From assembly GCF_903819215.1 (NCBI RefSeq), contig NZ_CAIJCT010000016.1: a stretch of DNA of 64,000 bases. The stretch is one strand, 5' to 3'. The translations under genes were made by a program, and so were the position numbers. This document shows positions 42,325 through 51,258 of this stretch, one piece after another. The first letter of the stretch is position 1; each line of letters begins with the position of its first letter. The notes under the pieces were generated by a model, which was not told where the DNA came from, searched no databases, and saw nothing but the letters and a program-made list of their open reading frames with translations. This DNA is from Aedoeadaptatus coxii (GTDB lineage: Bacteria > Bacillota > Clostridia > Tissierellales > Peptoniphilaceae).

Positions 42325-43108
42325 TTACATGCTCCGGGCCATGGCCATCGGCCTTATGCTCGGCATCGTCATTCCCTCCATGGGGGTCGTCATCGTCAAT
42401 CGTCGGCTCGCCATGATCGGCGATGCCCTTTCCCACGTTTCCCTCGCCGGGGTTATGCTCGGTCTTTTAATCGGCATTAATCCCATTTTAGGCGCCATTA
42501 TTACCTGCGCCGTCGCCGCCTTTTCCATGGAATGGATTCGCCGTTACTTTCCCTCTTACGGCGAAATCTCCACGGCGGTGATTATGTCCACGGGGGTGGG
42601 TCTGGCTTCTATATTATCGGGCTTTGTAAAAGGGGGAGCGAATTTCGAATCCTTCCTCTTCGGCACCATCGTCGCCATTACAAATTTTGAATTTTACACC
42701 ATTCTCGCCGTATCCGTACTCGTCGTTATTTTTCTCTATAAAAACTACGACGCCCTGCTCTACCTTTCCTTCGATACTATATCCGCCCGCCTTTCGGGCA
42801 TTAAGGCCGACAGACTTTCCGGCATCTTCGTCATCTTAACGGGGCTTACGGTGGCCATAAGCGCGCGCACCGTCGGGGTACTGATTATTTCATCTCTATT
42901 AGTGCTCCCCGTATCCTGCGCTCTTCAGCTGAAACTGAGTTATAAAAAAACTCATATAGCCTCCGTTCTCTTCGGCGTCGCCTTTACGGAACTGGGCTTG
43001 GTCCTCTCTTATTATGGCGGATTGAAACCGGGCGGGAGCATCGTGCTCCTTAGCGTGGCGACCCTCGTCGCCATTATGATCGGACGGCAATTATTGAAAA
43101 AGAATTAA
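42305..43108 (+). CDS. znuB: Zinc ABC transporter permease
   Basis: 267-residue ABC-3 family membrane protein. N-terminal YMLRAMAIGLMLGIVIPSMGVVIVNRRLAMIGDALSHVSLAGV is the family signature. Overlaps znuC by 20 bases. Confidence 0.95.
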   Translation: MEIFQYDYMLRAMAIGLMLGIVIPSMGVVIVNRRLAMIGDALSHVSLAGVMLGLLIGINPILGAIITCAVAAFSMEWIRRYFPSYGEISTAVIMSTGVGLASILSGFVKGGANFESFLFGTIVAITNFEFYTILAVSVLVVIFLYKNYDALLYLSFDTISARLSGIKADRLSGIFVILTGLTVAISARTVGVLIISSLLVLPVSCALQLKLSYKKTHIASVLFGVAFTELGLVLSYYGGLKPGGSIVLLSVATLVAIMIGRQLLKKN

Positions 43109-43131
43109 GAGTCTCCCGGAGGCTCTTTTTT
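43107..43131 (+). terminator. Terminator of the znu operon
   Basis: AAGAGTCT and AGGCTCTT around CCCGG, then T. Confidence 0.85.
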
Positions 43132-43184
43132 CATTTTCCGGAGAACACCGAAAGCGTAAGCTTTACCAGAGGCTCGCCTTTTTT

Positions 43185-43193
43185 TGTTATAAT
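43185..43193 (+). promoter_or_regulatory. Extended -10 promoter for walJ-surE
   Basis: TGTTATAAT ending 43193, about 20 bases ahead of the walJ ATG. Confidence 0.6.
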
Positions 43194-43214
43194 AGCCGTG
43201 GAGGAAAAGTAAGT

Positions 43215-44003
43215 ATGAAATTTTCTGCAATTGCCAGCGGCAGTACGGGAAACTGCCAATTTATAGAAACTAATGAAAAGCGGATTTTAATCGATGCCGG
43301 CCTAAGCGGCAAGGCCATCGAACGCAACTTAAATATAATCGGCGTGGATCCCTCCACCCTCGACGGCATTTTCGTCACCCACGAACACAATGATCACGTC
43401 AAGGGCGTGGGGATTTTAGCGAGACGCTACGGCCTGGAGGTTTTCGCCAACGAAAATACGTGGCGAGCCATGGAGCGCACGGTAAAACGCATCGACGACC
43501 ACAAGCGTCACGTCTTTCAATCGGCGGAGCCCTTTCACTTCGGCGATCTCACCGTTTATCCCATGCCCCTCTTTCATGACGCCGCCGATGCTTGCGGCTA
43601 TGTGTTTTCGTCGGGAGGAAAGAAGATTTCCATTTTAACGGATACGGGCTGGGTGAATACGTCCATGTTGGAACATATGGCAGGGAGCGACATCTATTAT
43701 TTAGAGAGCAATCACGATTTGGAAATGCTTCAAAACGGGCCCTATCCTCGGGCTTTAAAAGATCGCATCGCGTCCACCCGCGGTCACTTATCCAACGAAC
43801 ACTGTGCCGAGCTTTTGACGAGTCTCCTCGAAAAAAGACAGGAATACGTTATACTCGCCCATCTGTCTCAGGAAAATAACATCCCCCTTTTGGCGGCGCG
43901 GACGACCCGCGATACCCTCGCCGATCACCATATTCACGAAGGGGTGGATTTTTTGCTTGAAGTAGCAAAGCCCGACGACCCGACGAAACTTATCGAGTTA
44001 TAA
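43215..44003 (+). CDS. walJ: MBL-fold hydrolase WalJ/YycJ
   Basis: 262-residue metallo-beta-lactamase fold protein. Metal ligands in THEHNDHVKGV; N terminus MKFSAIASGSTGNCQFIE is typical of YycJ, a DNase-like protein linked to replication-fork and cell-wall coordination. The WalRK two-component genes that usually precede it are not here. surE follows 11 bases later. Confidence 0.9.
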   Translation: MKFSAIASGSTGNCQFIETNEKRILIDAGLSGKAIERNLNIIGVDPSTLDGIFVTHEHNDHVKGVGILARRYGLEVFANENTWRAMERTVKRIDDHKRHVFQSAEPFHFGDLTVYPMPLFHDAADACGYVFSSGGKKISILTDTGWVNTSMLEHMAGSDIYYLESNHDLEMLQNGPYPRALKDRIASTRGHLSNEHCAELLTSLLEKRQEYVILAHLSQENNIPLLAARTTRDTLADHHIHEGVDFLLEVAKPDDPTKLIEL

Positions 44004-44014
44004 AGGAGATTGTA

Positions 44015-44773
44015 ATGCGCATTTTATTGACCAATGACGACGGCTATTTTGCGCCGGGGATTCGAACCCTGGCCAAGACCCTCGCCAAAGAACACGACGT
44101 GGTGCTCGTCGCCCCTGAAAAGGAACACTCCGGCCAAAGCCACGCCATTACCATTCACCATTCCCTGGTGGTGAAAAAAGTGGTCATCGACGGCCTTGAT
44201 ATCGACGCTTACAGCGTAAGCGGCACGCCGGCGGATTGCGTGCGGGCGGGAATTGATAAAATCGTGCCCTGGCGGCCCGATGTTATTTTTTCCGGCTGTA
44301 ATTTAGGCTACAACGCCGGCATGGACATTATTTATTCCGGCACGGTGAGCGCCGCTTTGGAAGGCGTGCTCCTCGGCATTCCGTCCGTCGCCGTGAGCGC
44401 CGAATGGGTGGACGGCGACGCCATGTTTGAAACCGCCGCCACCATCGGCTGCCGCATTTTTGAAAAGGTGAAAGATTCCTTTTTAAGCAATCCCGAGCCT
44501 ACAGTTTTAAATATTAATGTGCCCTACTTGCCTGTAGACGAGGTAAAGGGTGTGCGTGTCGCCGACATTGGCGAAAACGCCTACGATTATTATTTCGAAG
44601 AAGAAGTGGACGGGGAACGCATTCTCTCTCTAAAAGGCCGCAGCAAAATGGAATTTAAAGAGGGTACGGATCGCTATTTCCTGAAACAGGGGTACGCCAC
44701 GCTGACGCCTGTTATTTACGGTTCCGCCGATCTCGAAGTCATGGATCGGCTCACGAGTTGGTTAGATGAATAA
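44015..44773 (+). CDS. surE: 5'/3'-nucleotidase SurE
   Basis: 252-residue acid phosphatase acting on nucleoside monophosphates. LLTNDDGYFAPGIRTLA and SGTPADCVRAGID are diagnostic, with the metal-binding Asp pair in NDDG. Preceded by AAAGGAG. Its last eight bases overlap the DMT gene. Confidence 0.95.
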   Translation: MRILLTNDDGYFAPGIRTLAKTLAKEHDVVLVAPEKEHSGQSHAITIHHSLVVKKVVIDGLDIDAYSVSGTPADCVRAGIDKIVPWRPDVIFSGCNLGYNAGMDIIYSGTVSAALEGVLLGIPSVAVSAEWVDGDAMFETAATIGCRIFEKVKDSFLSNPEPTVLNINVPYLPVDEVKGVRVADIGENAYDYYFEEEVDGERILSLKGRSKMEFKEGTDRYFLKQGYATLTPVIYGSADLEVMDRLTSWLDE

Positions 44774-45695
44774 GGGGCTTTCCAAAGAAACGAAGGCCGA
44801 GCTTTTACTCTTCGTCCTCGCCATGATTTGGGGCGGAAGTTTTGTCGCCGCTAAATTTTCCATGACGAGCTTCGATCCCTATTGGGTCATGGTGCTTCGC
44901 TACGGCTTGGGAACGCTCTTGCTGTGGCTTTGTTTTCCGAAAGAACACCGAAAATTAAATAAGCCCACCCTGGCCGGCGGCTTGGAAGTGGGGATTTTAT
45001 TAGGCGCGGGAACGGCCTTTCAAATGGTAGGCCTTCAGTACACCACGCCTGCCAACCAAACCTTTATTATTGTAAGCTACGTCATCACCGTGCCCCTTTT
45101 AAATTTCGCGATTTCAAAAGTAAAGCCCGGTCGGCATATTTTAGTGGCGGCGGTTTTTACGGTGATCGGCGTCGGCTTTTTGACCCTGGGGCCCGGGACG
45201 GGCTTCAATATAGGCGACGTCATGACCTTTATCATGGCCCTTTTATTTGCCGTGCAGATTATTCGCATCGATTATTGGATGCCGAAAGTGACGAGTTCCA
45301 TTATGTTTACGGCGGTGCAGTTTTTTGCGGCGACGATGATCTCCGTCGTTCTTTTTTTTATCAACGGCAGGGTCATGTACACGGGAGATGTGACGACGGC
45401 GGCCATTTTGGGCATGGTCTACATCGTGGTGCTCAACACGGCGGTGGGCTATGTCATTCAGAATTACGCCCAGCGCGATGCCTCGCCGGATAAAAGCGCG
45501 CTGATCATCAGCTCGGAATCCCTCTTTGGCACCTTCGCCGCTTATTTTTTCGCCGGGGAAGATTTTCCGCCGAAGAAGATCATCGGCTGCATTTTTATTT
45601 TAGTCGGGCAGTTTTTTGCCCAAGTACTCCCGGCTCTTAAAAAAATGGGACGGGAAAGGGGAGTGCCTGATAAAAATTGGGAAAACGGGGTATAA
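44766..45695 (+). CDS. DMT-superfamily (EamA) transporter
   Basis: 309-residue transporter with ten predicted helices. MIWGGSFVAAKFSMTSF starts repeat one; SPDKSALIISSESLFGTFAAYFFAGE closes repeat two. Substrate unknown. Overlaps surE by eight bases, so co-translation is likely. Confidence 0.88.
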   Translation: MNKGLSKETKAELLLFVLAMIWGGSFVAAKFSMTSFDPYWVMVLRYGLGTLLLWLCFPKEHRKLNKPTLAGGLEVGILLGAGTAFQMVGLQYTTPANQTFIIVSYVITVPLLNFAISKVKPGRHILVAAVFTVIGVGFLTLGPGTGFNIGDVMTFIMALLFAVQIIRIDYWMPKVTSSIMFTAVQFFAATMISVVLFFINGRVMYTGDVTTAAILGMVYIVVLNTAVGYVIQNYAQRDASPDKSALIISSESLFGTFAAYFFAGEDFPPKKIIGCIFILVGQFFAQVLPALKKMGRERGVPDKNWENGV

Positions 45696-45734
45696 GTTAA
45701 CCGTACAGTTGTTTATTTGAAAAGGAGATTACCT

Positions 45735-46508
45735 ATGAGACAAAGCACATCGGATATTTTCAAAAAAATGTTTCCGAGCCTTTTAATCTATTTGGTTATA
45801 TTAGCCGTCTATTCGCTCATTACAAAATCAATGGGCTTGGGAACAGATGCTATGGTGAGCATGCCGGAACCGGGTCAATTTTCGCCGCCAAGTTTTAATA
45901 CAAGCGCCGAAAGTATTTTAGCTCTTATTTTACAATTAATTTATTTCGTCATGGCAGGTCTCATCGGCCTAGGAATCATTCTTACCATTTATAGAGTTGC
46001 TCGCTACGGAAGCGACATCAGCTTTGCCGATTATTTTTACTTTTTCAACGGGAAATGGTATAAGGCGTTCCTTACTTATATTGTGTCGGGCATTTTCACC
46101 CTCATTGGCATCGGCCTTCTCATCATTCCCGGCATCGTCTTTTCCATCGCCATGGTGCCCCTCGGCGCGGTAATGGGCGTCAACTACTTAAAAGGGGAAT
46201 ACGGCATTATGCAGTCCATCAGAGATTCCTGGAATCTGACGAAAGGCTTTAAGGGCATGATCTTCGGCCGATGCCTTATCGCCGGTATCATCGTCATGGC
46301 CATTGCCATCGCCTGGGCCTTTGCCTTTATGGGCATCAGCATGACAGGCGGCGTAGTGTCGTCTATTTCACAATCCGTTATAACGGTGATTTCGGGCCTT
46401 ATTATGTATGTGGCGGTTATTGACAGTATCCGCGAACTCGTGGATCGAGGCGCCTTCGAGCGCATCGACAAGAGCGAAGAATCCTTAGAAGAGGGTGAAA
46501 CGGTATGA
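45735..46508 (+). CDS. Polytopic membrane protein (DUF975-like)
   Basis: 257 residues with about six transmembrane segments (LLIYLVILAVYSLI; LIYFVMAGLIGLGIILTIY; IFTLIGIGLLIIPGIVFSIA). NYLKGEYGIMQSIRDSWNLTKG recalls the DUF975 family; function unknown. Start at ATG 45735 after AAAGGAGAT. It overlaps the next gene by four bases. Confidence 0.65.
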   Translation: MRQSTSDIFKKMFPSLLIYLVILAVYSLITKSMGLGTDAMVSMPEPGQFSPPSFNTSAESILALILQLIYFVMAGLIGLGIILTIYRVARYGSDISFADYFYFFNGKWYKAFLTYIVSGIFTLIGIGLLIIPGIVFSIAMVPLGAVMGVNYLKGEYGIMQSIRDSWNLTKGFKGMIFGRCLIAGIIVMAIAIAWAFAFMGISMTGGVVSSISQSVITVISGLIMYVAVIDSIRELVDRGAFERIDKSEESLEEGETV

Positions 46509-46816
46509 GTTATTTAAAAGTTGAAATTTTCGTTCCCAAGAAATATGTTGTGGAATTGGCCAACGATTTAAACGAAGCGGATATTTTAAAAGAAGGCTGT
46601 TACGATTATGCTTTTTCCACCATGGAAGTGGAAGGCCACTGGCGCCCCTTGGAGGGAGCCAATCCTTTCGACGGCACGGTAGGGCAAGTGCAAACCAGGC
46701 CGGAAGTTAAAATGGAATTTCGCATTAAAGAAGAGGAACGGGAAGAGGTTCAACGGATTATCGACCGGGTGCATCCTTATGAGGTGCCCGTGGTCAATTA
46801 CATTCCCCTGGCATAA
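46505..46816 (+). CDS. NIF3/YqfO-type PII-like domain protein
   Basis: 103-residue protein consisting only of the PII-like insert domain of the NIF3/YqfO family: VEIFVPKKYVVELANDLNEA, HWRPLEGANPFDGTVG and VHPYEVPVVNYI. The full NIF3 catalytic halves are absent. Role unknown, metal or nucleotide binding is possible. Start overlaps the previous stop (ATGA). Confidence 0.82.
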   Translation: MSYLKVEIFVPKKYVVELANDLNEADILKEGCYDYAFSTMEVEGHWRPLEGANPFDGTVGQVQTRPEVKMEFRIKEEEREEVQRIIDRVHPYEVPVVNYIPLA

Positions 46817-46865
46817 TGTGATGATTTTTCGAAAAGCTCTAAGAATTGTTTAACAACAAAGAGAG

Positions 46866-46888
46866 AAGTGCCGAAGGGCGCTTTTTTC
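46866..46888 (+). terminator. Terminator after the YqfO-like gene
   Basis: AAGTGCC and GGCGCTT around GAAG, then T. Confidence 0.8.
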
Positions 46889-46941
46889 TTGCTTCTTTTC
46901 GCTATACTATTACCGAATAGTAAGGGAAGGAAGGGATCGTC

Positions 46942-47007
46942 GTGCACGTAGAATATATTATGGTGGCGTTGATTATTATCATGATGTGGTTGCCCCAAAG
47001 GAGGTAA
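46942..47007 (+). CDS. Possible 21-residue membrane peptide upstream of nfo
   Basis: GTG 46942 to TAA 47007 encodes a short peptide beginning MHVEYIMVALIIIMMWLP with one hydrophobic segment. AAGGGAT lies about eight bases upstream and a TATACT at 46903-46908 could be the promoter. Its stop codon overlaps the nfo ribosome site, which would couple the two. Short frames like this arise by chance, so confidence is low. Confidence 0.35.
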   Translation: MHVEYIMVALIIIMMWLPQRR

Positions 47008-47008
47008 T

Positions 47009-47836
47009 ATGCGAAAGATCGGATACCATACGTCGGTAACGAAGGGATGGGTTCAGGCCATGGAAGAGGTAAAGGGCTTCGGCGCCACCACCTTTCAATT
47101 TTTCACGAGAAACCCCAGAGGATCGAAGGCGAAAGAATTGGATTACGAGGAACTGGCATCCTTTCAAAAATATAGGGGTGATTTCGGCCCGGTGATCGCC
47201 CACGGCGCTTACACCATGAATCCGGCATCGTCGAAGGAAGAGGTGCGGGAAAAGAGCATTGCGCTTTTGGCAGACGATATGGAGCGTCTCGCCGCCTTTC
47301 CCGAGGACACGGTATACGTTTTTCATCCGGGAAGCCACACGGGCGACGGCGTGGAAAAGGGAATTGAACGGATTGTTCGTGGGCTTAGTGCCGTCAAAGA
47401 GAAGTTTCCCCACGGGAGAATTTGTTTGGAAACCATGAGCGGTAAGGGCAGCGAAGTGGGGAGCAGGCTCGAGGAGTTGCAGGCGATTATCGAAGGCGTC
47501 GCCGACGACAATCTGGGGATTTTACTCGATACCTGCCACATGTTCAGCGCAGGCTACGATCTTTCAAAACCCGGCGATGTATTGAATCAAATTGAGGACA
47601 CCGTCGGCCTTCAGCGGGTACACGGTTTACATTTAAACGATTCCCTAATGCCTTTCGGCGCAAAAAAAGATCGCCACGCTCCCGTAGGAGATGGCGAAAT
47701 TGGACTGGATAGTATTGTGAATTTTATAGGGCAATCTATTTTTAAAGATCTTCCCATGGCGCTGGAAACGCCGGGGGAAGGAGCGGATCATGAAAAGGAA
47801 ATAGAAGCCCTTCAATCGGCATTGTCCTCCAGGTGA
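47009..47836 (+). CDS. nfo: Endonuclease IV (AP endonuclease)
   Basis: 275-residue TIM-barrel AP endonuclease. Metal-binding landmarks are VIAHGAYTMNPAS, YVFHPGSHTGDG, ICLETMSGKGSEVG, GILLDTCHMFSAGYD and RVHGLHLNDS. Cuts DNA 5' to abasic sites in base-excision repair. AAAGGAGG precedes the ATG. The 3' end overlaps convergent glpK by 25 bases. Confidence 0.94.
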   Translation: MRKIGYHTSVTKGWVQAMEEVKGFGATTFQFFTRNPRGSKAKELDYEELASFQKYRGDFGPVIAHGAYTMNPASSKEEVREKSIALLADDMERLAAFPEDTVYVFHPGSHTGDGVEKGIERIVRGLSAVKEKFPHGRICLETMSGKGSEVGSRLEELQAIIEGVADDNLGILLDTCHMFSAGYDLSKPGDVLNQIEDTVGLQRVHGLHLNDSLMPFGAKKDRHAPVGDGEIGLDSIVNFIGQSIFKDLPMALETPGEGADHEKEIEALQSALSSR

Positions 47837-49305
47837 ACGTCCATGGTCATTTCCACGGCGCGAACCCAGCGGCTCCGCTCTTTCGAATAATCCATGCCCT
47901 TGGGCTCGATGACGCGCGCTTTTGAGGCGCGTTTTTTTATGTCCGAAAGATCCTTGTAAAGACCGGAGCCTATTCCCGCCATAAAGGCGGCGCCGAGGGC
48001 CGTCGTCTCCACAAGTTCCGGGCGATGGACGTTTCGCCCGATTAAATCGGCGAGCCGTTCCATTAAATAATCGTTTTGGCTCACGCCGCCGTCGACGAGA
48101 ATGCGGTCGTGGCCGCCGTCTAAATCTTTTTCCATGGCGTCGATAACATCGGCGGTCATAAAGGCAATGGCATCCAGGGCCGCCTTAATGAGATGGGCTC
48201 TACCCGTGCTGCGGCTAATGCCGAAAATGGTACCTCGGGCATCGGCGTCCCAATAAGGTGTGCCCAGGCCTGTAAAGGCGGGAACGAAGACCAGGGGATT
48301 GTCCCCTTCCACGCTGCGCGCCAAAGGCTCCGTTTCACTTGCCGATTCGATGACTTTCAAATCATTTTTCAGCCATTCCATGACGCTTCCGCAGGCGAAA
48401 ATACTTCCCTCCATGGCATAGACCGGGCCGTCGCCAATATCCCAGGCGTAAGAGGAAAGCAAACCGTATTCGCTGAGAACCGGCGTATGGCCCGTGTTCA
48501 TTAAAATAAAAGCGCCGGTGCCGAAGGTGCTTTTGACTTCGCCCACTTCAAAACATTGCTCGCCGAAAAGGGCGGCCTGTTGATCGCCGATCATGCCCGT
48601 TACGGGAATGGACGTGCCGAAGTGAGAAGCCAAGGTAGTGCCGAAGGTATAGGCCGTCGGCTTTACCTCGGGAAGGCAAGCTCTGGGGACATTAAAAATC
48701 TCAAGAAGCTCGTCGTCCCAGTCCAGGGTGTGAATATTAAAGAGCATGGTGCGGGAGGCGTTGGACATATCCGTGGCGTGGACGCCGCCGGTTAAGTGGA
48801 AGAGTAAAAAAGAATCCACCGTGCCGAAGAGGATTTCCCCTTTTTCCGCCCGCTCCCTGGCGCCGGGAACGGAATCCAAAAGATAGCCGATTTTCGTGGA
48901 AGAGAAATAAGCGTCCACCTCGAGACCCGTCTTTTTCCGCACGATGTCGCCGTAGCCTTTCGCCTTTACCGCTTCGGCTCTGTCGGCAGTGCGGCGACAT
49001 TGCCACACGATGGCCGGGGCGATGGCTCGGCCCGTTTGTTTATCCCAAAGAATAGTGGTCTCTCTTTGATTGGTAATGCCCATGCAGACCACATCCCGCT
49101 TGTCGATGTCCGCTTTGGCGAGGGCCTCGGCGACGACGCCGATGGTGGTGGATAAAATTTCCGAAGGATCCTGTTCCACCCAGCCCGGCTTCGGGAAGTA
49201 TTGCTTAAAGGCTTTTTGCGCCACGGTGACCACGTGGCCGTCTTCGTCGAATAAGATGGCGCGGTTTGACGTGGTGCCCGCGTCGATTGCTAATATGTAT
49301 TTCAT
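47812..49305 (-). CDS. glpK: Glycerol kinase
   Basis: 497-residue FGGY kinase making glycerol 3-phosphate. N-terminal ILAIDAGTTSNRAILFDEDG is the ATP phosphate site; ITNQRETTILWDKQTG and MSNASRTMLFNIHTLDWDDELL are diagnostic for GlpK. No glpF or glpD is adjacent. An extended -10 element (TGATAGAAT on the minus strand, 49330-49322) lies close to the start. Confidence 0.95.
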   Translation of the reverse strand: MKYILAIDAGTTSNRAILFDEDGHVVTVAQKAFKQYFPKPGWVEQDPSEILSTTIGVVAEALAKADIDKRDVVCMGITNQRETTILWDKQTGRAIAPAIVWQCRRTADRAEAVKAKGYGDIVRKKTGLEVDAYFSSTKIGYLLDSVPGARERAEKGEILFGTVDSFLLFHLTGGVHATDMSNASRTMLFNIHTLDWDDELLEIFNVPRACLPEVKPTAYTFGTTLASHFGTSIPVTGMIGDQQAALFGEQCFEVGEVKSTFGTGAFILMNTGHTPVLSEYGLLSSYAWDIGDGPVYAMEGSIFACGSVMEWLKNDLKVIESASETEPLARSVEGDNPLVFVPAFTGLGTPYWDADARGTIFGISRSTGRAHLIKAALDAIAFMTADVIDAMEKDLDGGHDRILVDGGVSQNDYLMERLADLIGRNVHRPELVETTALGAAFMAGIGSGLYKDLSDIKKRASKARVIEPKGMDYSKERSRWVRAVEMTMDVHLEDNAD

Positions 49306-49321
49306 GATTCACCTCTTTTCT

Positions 49322-49330
49322 ATTCTATCA
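49322..49330 (-). promoter_or_regulatory. Extended -10 promoter for glpK
   Basis: Minus-strand TGATAGAAT (TGn plus TAGAAT), about 15 bases before the GlpK start codon; the leader would be very short. Confidence 0.45.
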
Positions 49331-49636
49331 GTTTTCAGGGCGAGCGGTCATCAGAGAAAAGGAAAGATAATCAAGGGATTGAAAACGCAAAAAAGAGCAA
49401 AAATTTTCGCGCAGGCCGCCGATTTTATTGTGCCGGCGTAAAAAGAACTATTTTGCATTGGGAAAAAATGACTTCTTCCATTTTTAACGTCGTGGCGCTT
49501 TCAAATCTATCTTTTTTCTAAGAGAAATGAAAAATTTATCGTTTTGCGAGACATTATCGTTGGCGATGTGTTACGATAGCTTCGGAGAAACAATTAAGCA
49601 TGGGACTATCGAACAGACGATGATTCCAAAGCATTC
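49331..49636. other. Gene-free region with possible small-RNA structure
   Basis: No supported protein gene. An AT-rich stem AAAAATG/CATTTTT lies near 49466-49485. CGATAG (49574-49579) can pair with CTATCG (49606-49611); together with the terminator at 49637 and TGTTACGAT (49569-49577), which looks like an extended -10, this may be a short non-coding transcript on the plus strand. Confidence 0.3.
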
Positions 49637-49668
49637 AAAAAGGCGCTTCCTAAGGGAGGCGCCTTTTC
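49637..49668. terminator. Bidirectional terminator before the chromate-transport genes
   Basis: AAAAGGCGCTTCC-TAAG-GGAGGCGCC then T on the plus strand; the minus strand also ends in a T-run and serves the chrA operon. Confidence 0.85.
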
Positions 49669-49672
49669 TGTT

Positions 49673-50230
49673 TTAGATAATAAGCGGCAGACATAGTTTA
49701 AGGCCGATGCCCATTACCGCGCCGATCATAATGATGCGAATGAGATCGACTTTTTTGTAATAGAGGTAGCCGCCGACGATAAAAGTAATGAGGGCGACGA
49801 TTTCAAAGCTGCCGTCAGTAGGCCAAAGGGAATTTTTAAACATATCGTAAGAGGCGATAAAGATCAGCCCGATAATCCCCGCCTTAATACCCCGAAGGAG
49901 CATATCCATGAGGCGAAATTTTTTCTTTTTCGTAAAGAGGAAATAGGCGAGGGTGAGCATGATCATGGTCTGGGGCGCCGTAACGCCCATAGTGGCGACG
50001 ATGGAGCCGGGAACGCCTGCCACTTGTGCGCCGACGAAGGTGGCGCTGTTAATGGCAATGGGGCCGGGGGTCATTTGGCTAATGGTAATCAGGTCGGTGA
50101 ACTGGGTCATGGTGAGCCAGCCTTCCGTCTCCACAATGTATTGCTGAATCAGGGGAATGGTGGCGTAGCCGCCGCCGAAGGAAAAAATACCGATCTTAAA
50201 GAATTCGAAGAATAATTTGATTAAAAGCAC
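49673..50230 (-). CDS. chrA: Chromate transporter (short ChrA half, second in operon)
   Basis: 185-residue single-domain CHR protein. FGGGYATIPLIQQYIVETEGW and SQMTPGPIAINSATFVG are the family motifs. Short CHR proteins act as pairs. I use GTG 50230-50228 after AGGTGAT; a longer frame runs into the upstream gene. Often annotated as chromate efflux although the natural substrate may be another oxyanion. Confidence 0.88.
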   Translation of the reverse strand: MLLIKLFFEFFKIGIFSFGGGYATIPLIQQYIVETEGWLTMTQFTDLITISQMTPGPIAINSATFVGAQVAGVPGSIVATMGVTAPQTMIMLTLAYFLFTKKKKFRLMDMLLRGIKAGIIGLIFIASYDMFKNSLWPTDGSFEIVALITFIVGGYLYYKKVDLIRIIMIGAVMGIGLKLCLPLII

Positions 50231-50238
50231 GCCATCAC

Positions 50239-51258
50239 CTAAATTTCCAATGTCATGTCGCCGTCGTGAATCCAACCTTTCGATCGCATCAGGCGATAAA
50301 TTCCATAGGATAATGCGCCGGGAAGGACGACGTGGAGGGCTATGATGACGATTAAAAGTTTTCCGAACGGCATGGTGCCGGCCATGGTTTGTATGGTGCC
50401 GATTTGCCCCACGAGGCCGCTGGTGCCCATGCCGCTACCGAGGGGCGAGTTTTCCAATCGGAAGACAATGGTGGAGAGGGGAGAAAGGATGGCCCCTGCC
50501 AAGGTAGGGGGAATCCAAATCCGCGGATTTTTTACGATATTGGGCATTTGAAGCATACTGGTGCCGAGCCCTTGGGCGAAGAATCCGTCGAAGCCGTTGT
50601 CCCTAAAGGAAATAACGGCGAAGCCGATCATTTGCGCCGAGCAGCCCATAGTGGCGGCGCCGCCGGCGAGGCCTGAAAGGGAAAGCATCATACAAATAGC
50701 GGCACTTGAAATGGGAAGAGTTAGGGCAATGCCCACGATGGTGGAAACGAGAATGCCCATCAGGAGGGGTTGCTGTTCTGTAGCCGCCATAACTAAGCTT
50801 CCCACGCTTTCCATAAACCATTGAATAGACGGGCCCACGAGTTTTGCCACGAGCATCCCCGTCAGAACGGTGACCGCCGGAGTGAGCAAAATATCGACGC
50901 GCGTTTCCTTGCTGATCAGCTTACCGCATTCCGCCGCGACGATGGCGGCGATGTAAACGGCAACGGGGCCGCCGATATCATAACTGCCGGCGCCGACGAC
51001 GGCGGAGGCAAAGAGGACGAGGGGCGGCGCATCCAAGGCGTAGGCGATGGAAATGGCGATGGCAGGGCCCGTCGCCTGTTTTGCCATGGGCCAGATGAAA
51101 TCCGTCAAAAAGGAAATGTGAAGTTGGGTTCCGACGGTATTTAAAATCGTACCGATTAAAAGGGTGGCGAAAAGGCCGTAGGCCATGGCGCCTAAGGCGT
51201 CGATGCCGTAAATCTTAAAGCTGGGATTGACGTGTTTTTTTCGGAGAAACTCTTTCAC
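50239..51258 (-). CDS. PTS IIC-like / PfoR-type membrane protein
   Basis: 339-residue polytopic protein. GAGSYDIGGPVAVYIAAIVAAE and PISSAAICMMLSLSGLAGGAATMGCSAQMIGFA match the PTS_EIIC_2/PfoR family, which lacks linked IIA/IIB domains. Role unknown. The start overlaps the first chrA stop by four bases and the second chrA follows eight bases later, so all three form one operon. Confidence 0.82.
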   Translation of the reverse strand: MKEFLRKKHVNPSFKIYGIDALGAMAYGLFATLLIGTILNTVGTQLHISFLTDFIWPMAKQATGPAIAISIAYALDAPPLVLFASAVVGAGSYDIGGPVAVYIAAIVAAECGKLISKETRVDILLTPAVTVLTGMLVAKLVGPSIQWFMESVGSLVMAATEQQPLLMGILVSTIVGIALTLPISSAAICMMLSLSGLAGGAATMGCSAQMIGFAVISFRDNGFDGFFAQGLGTSMLQMPNIVKNPRIWIPPTLAGAILSPLSTIVFRLENSPLGSGMGTSGLVGQIGTIQTMAGTMPFGKLLIVIIALHVVLPGALSYGIYRLMRSKGWIHDGDMTLEI

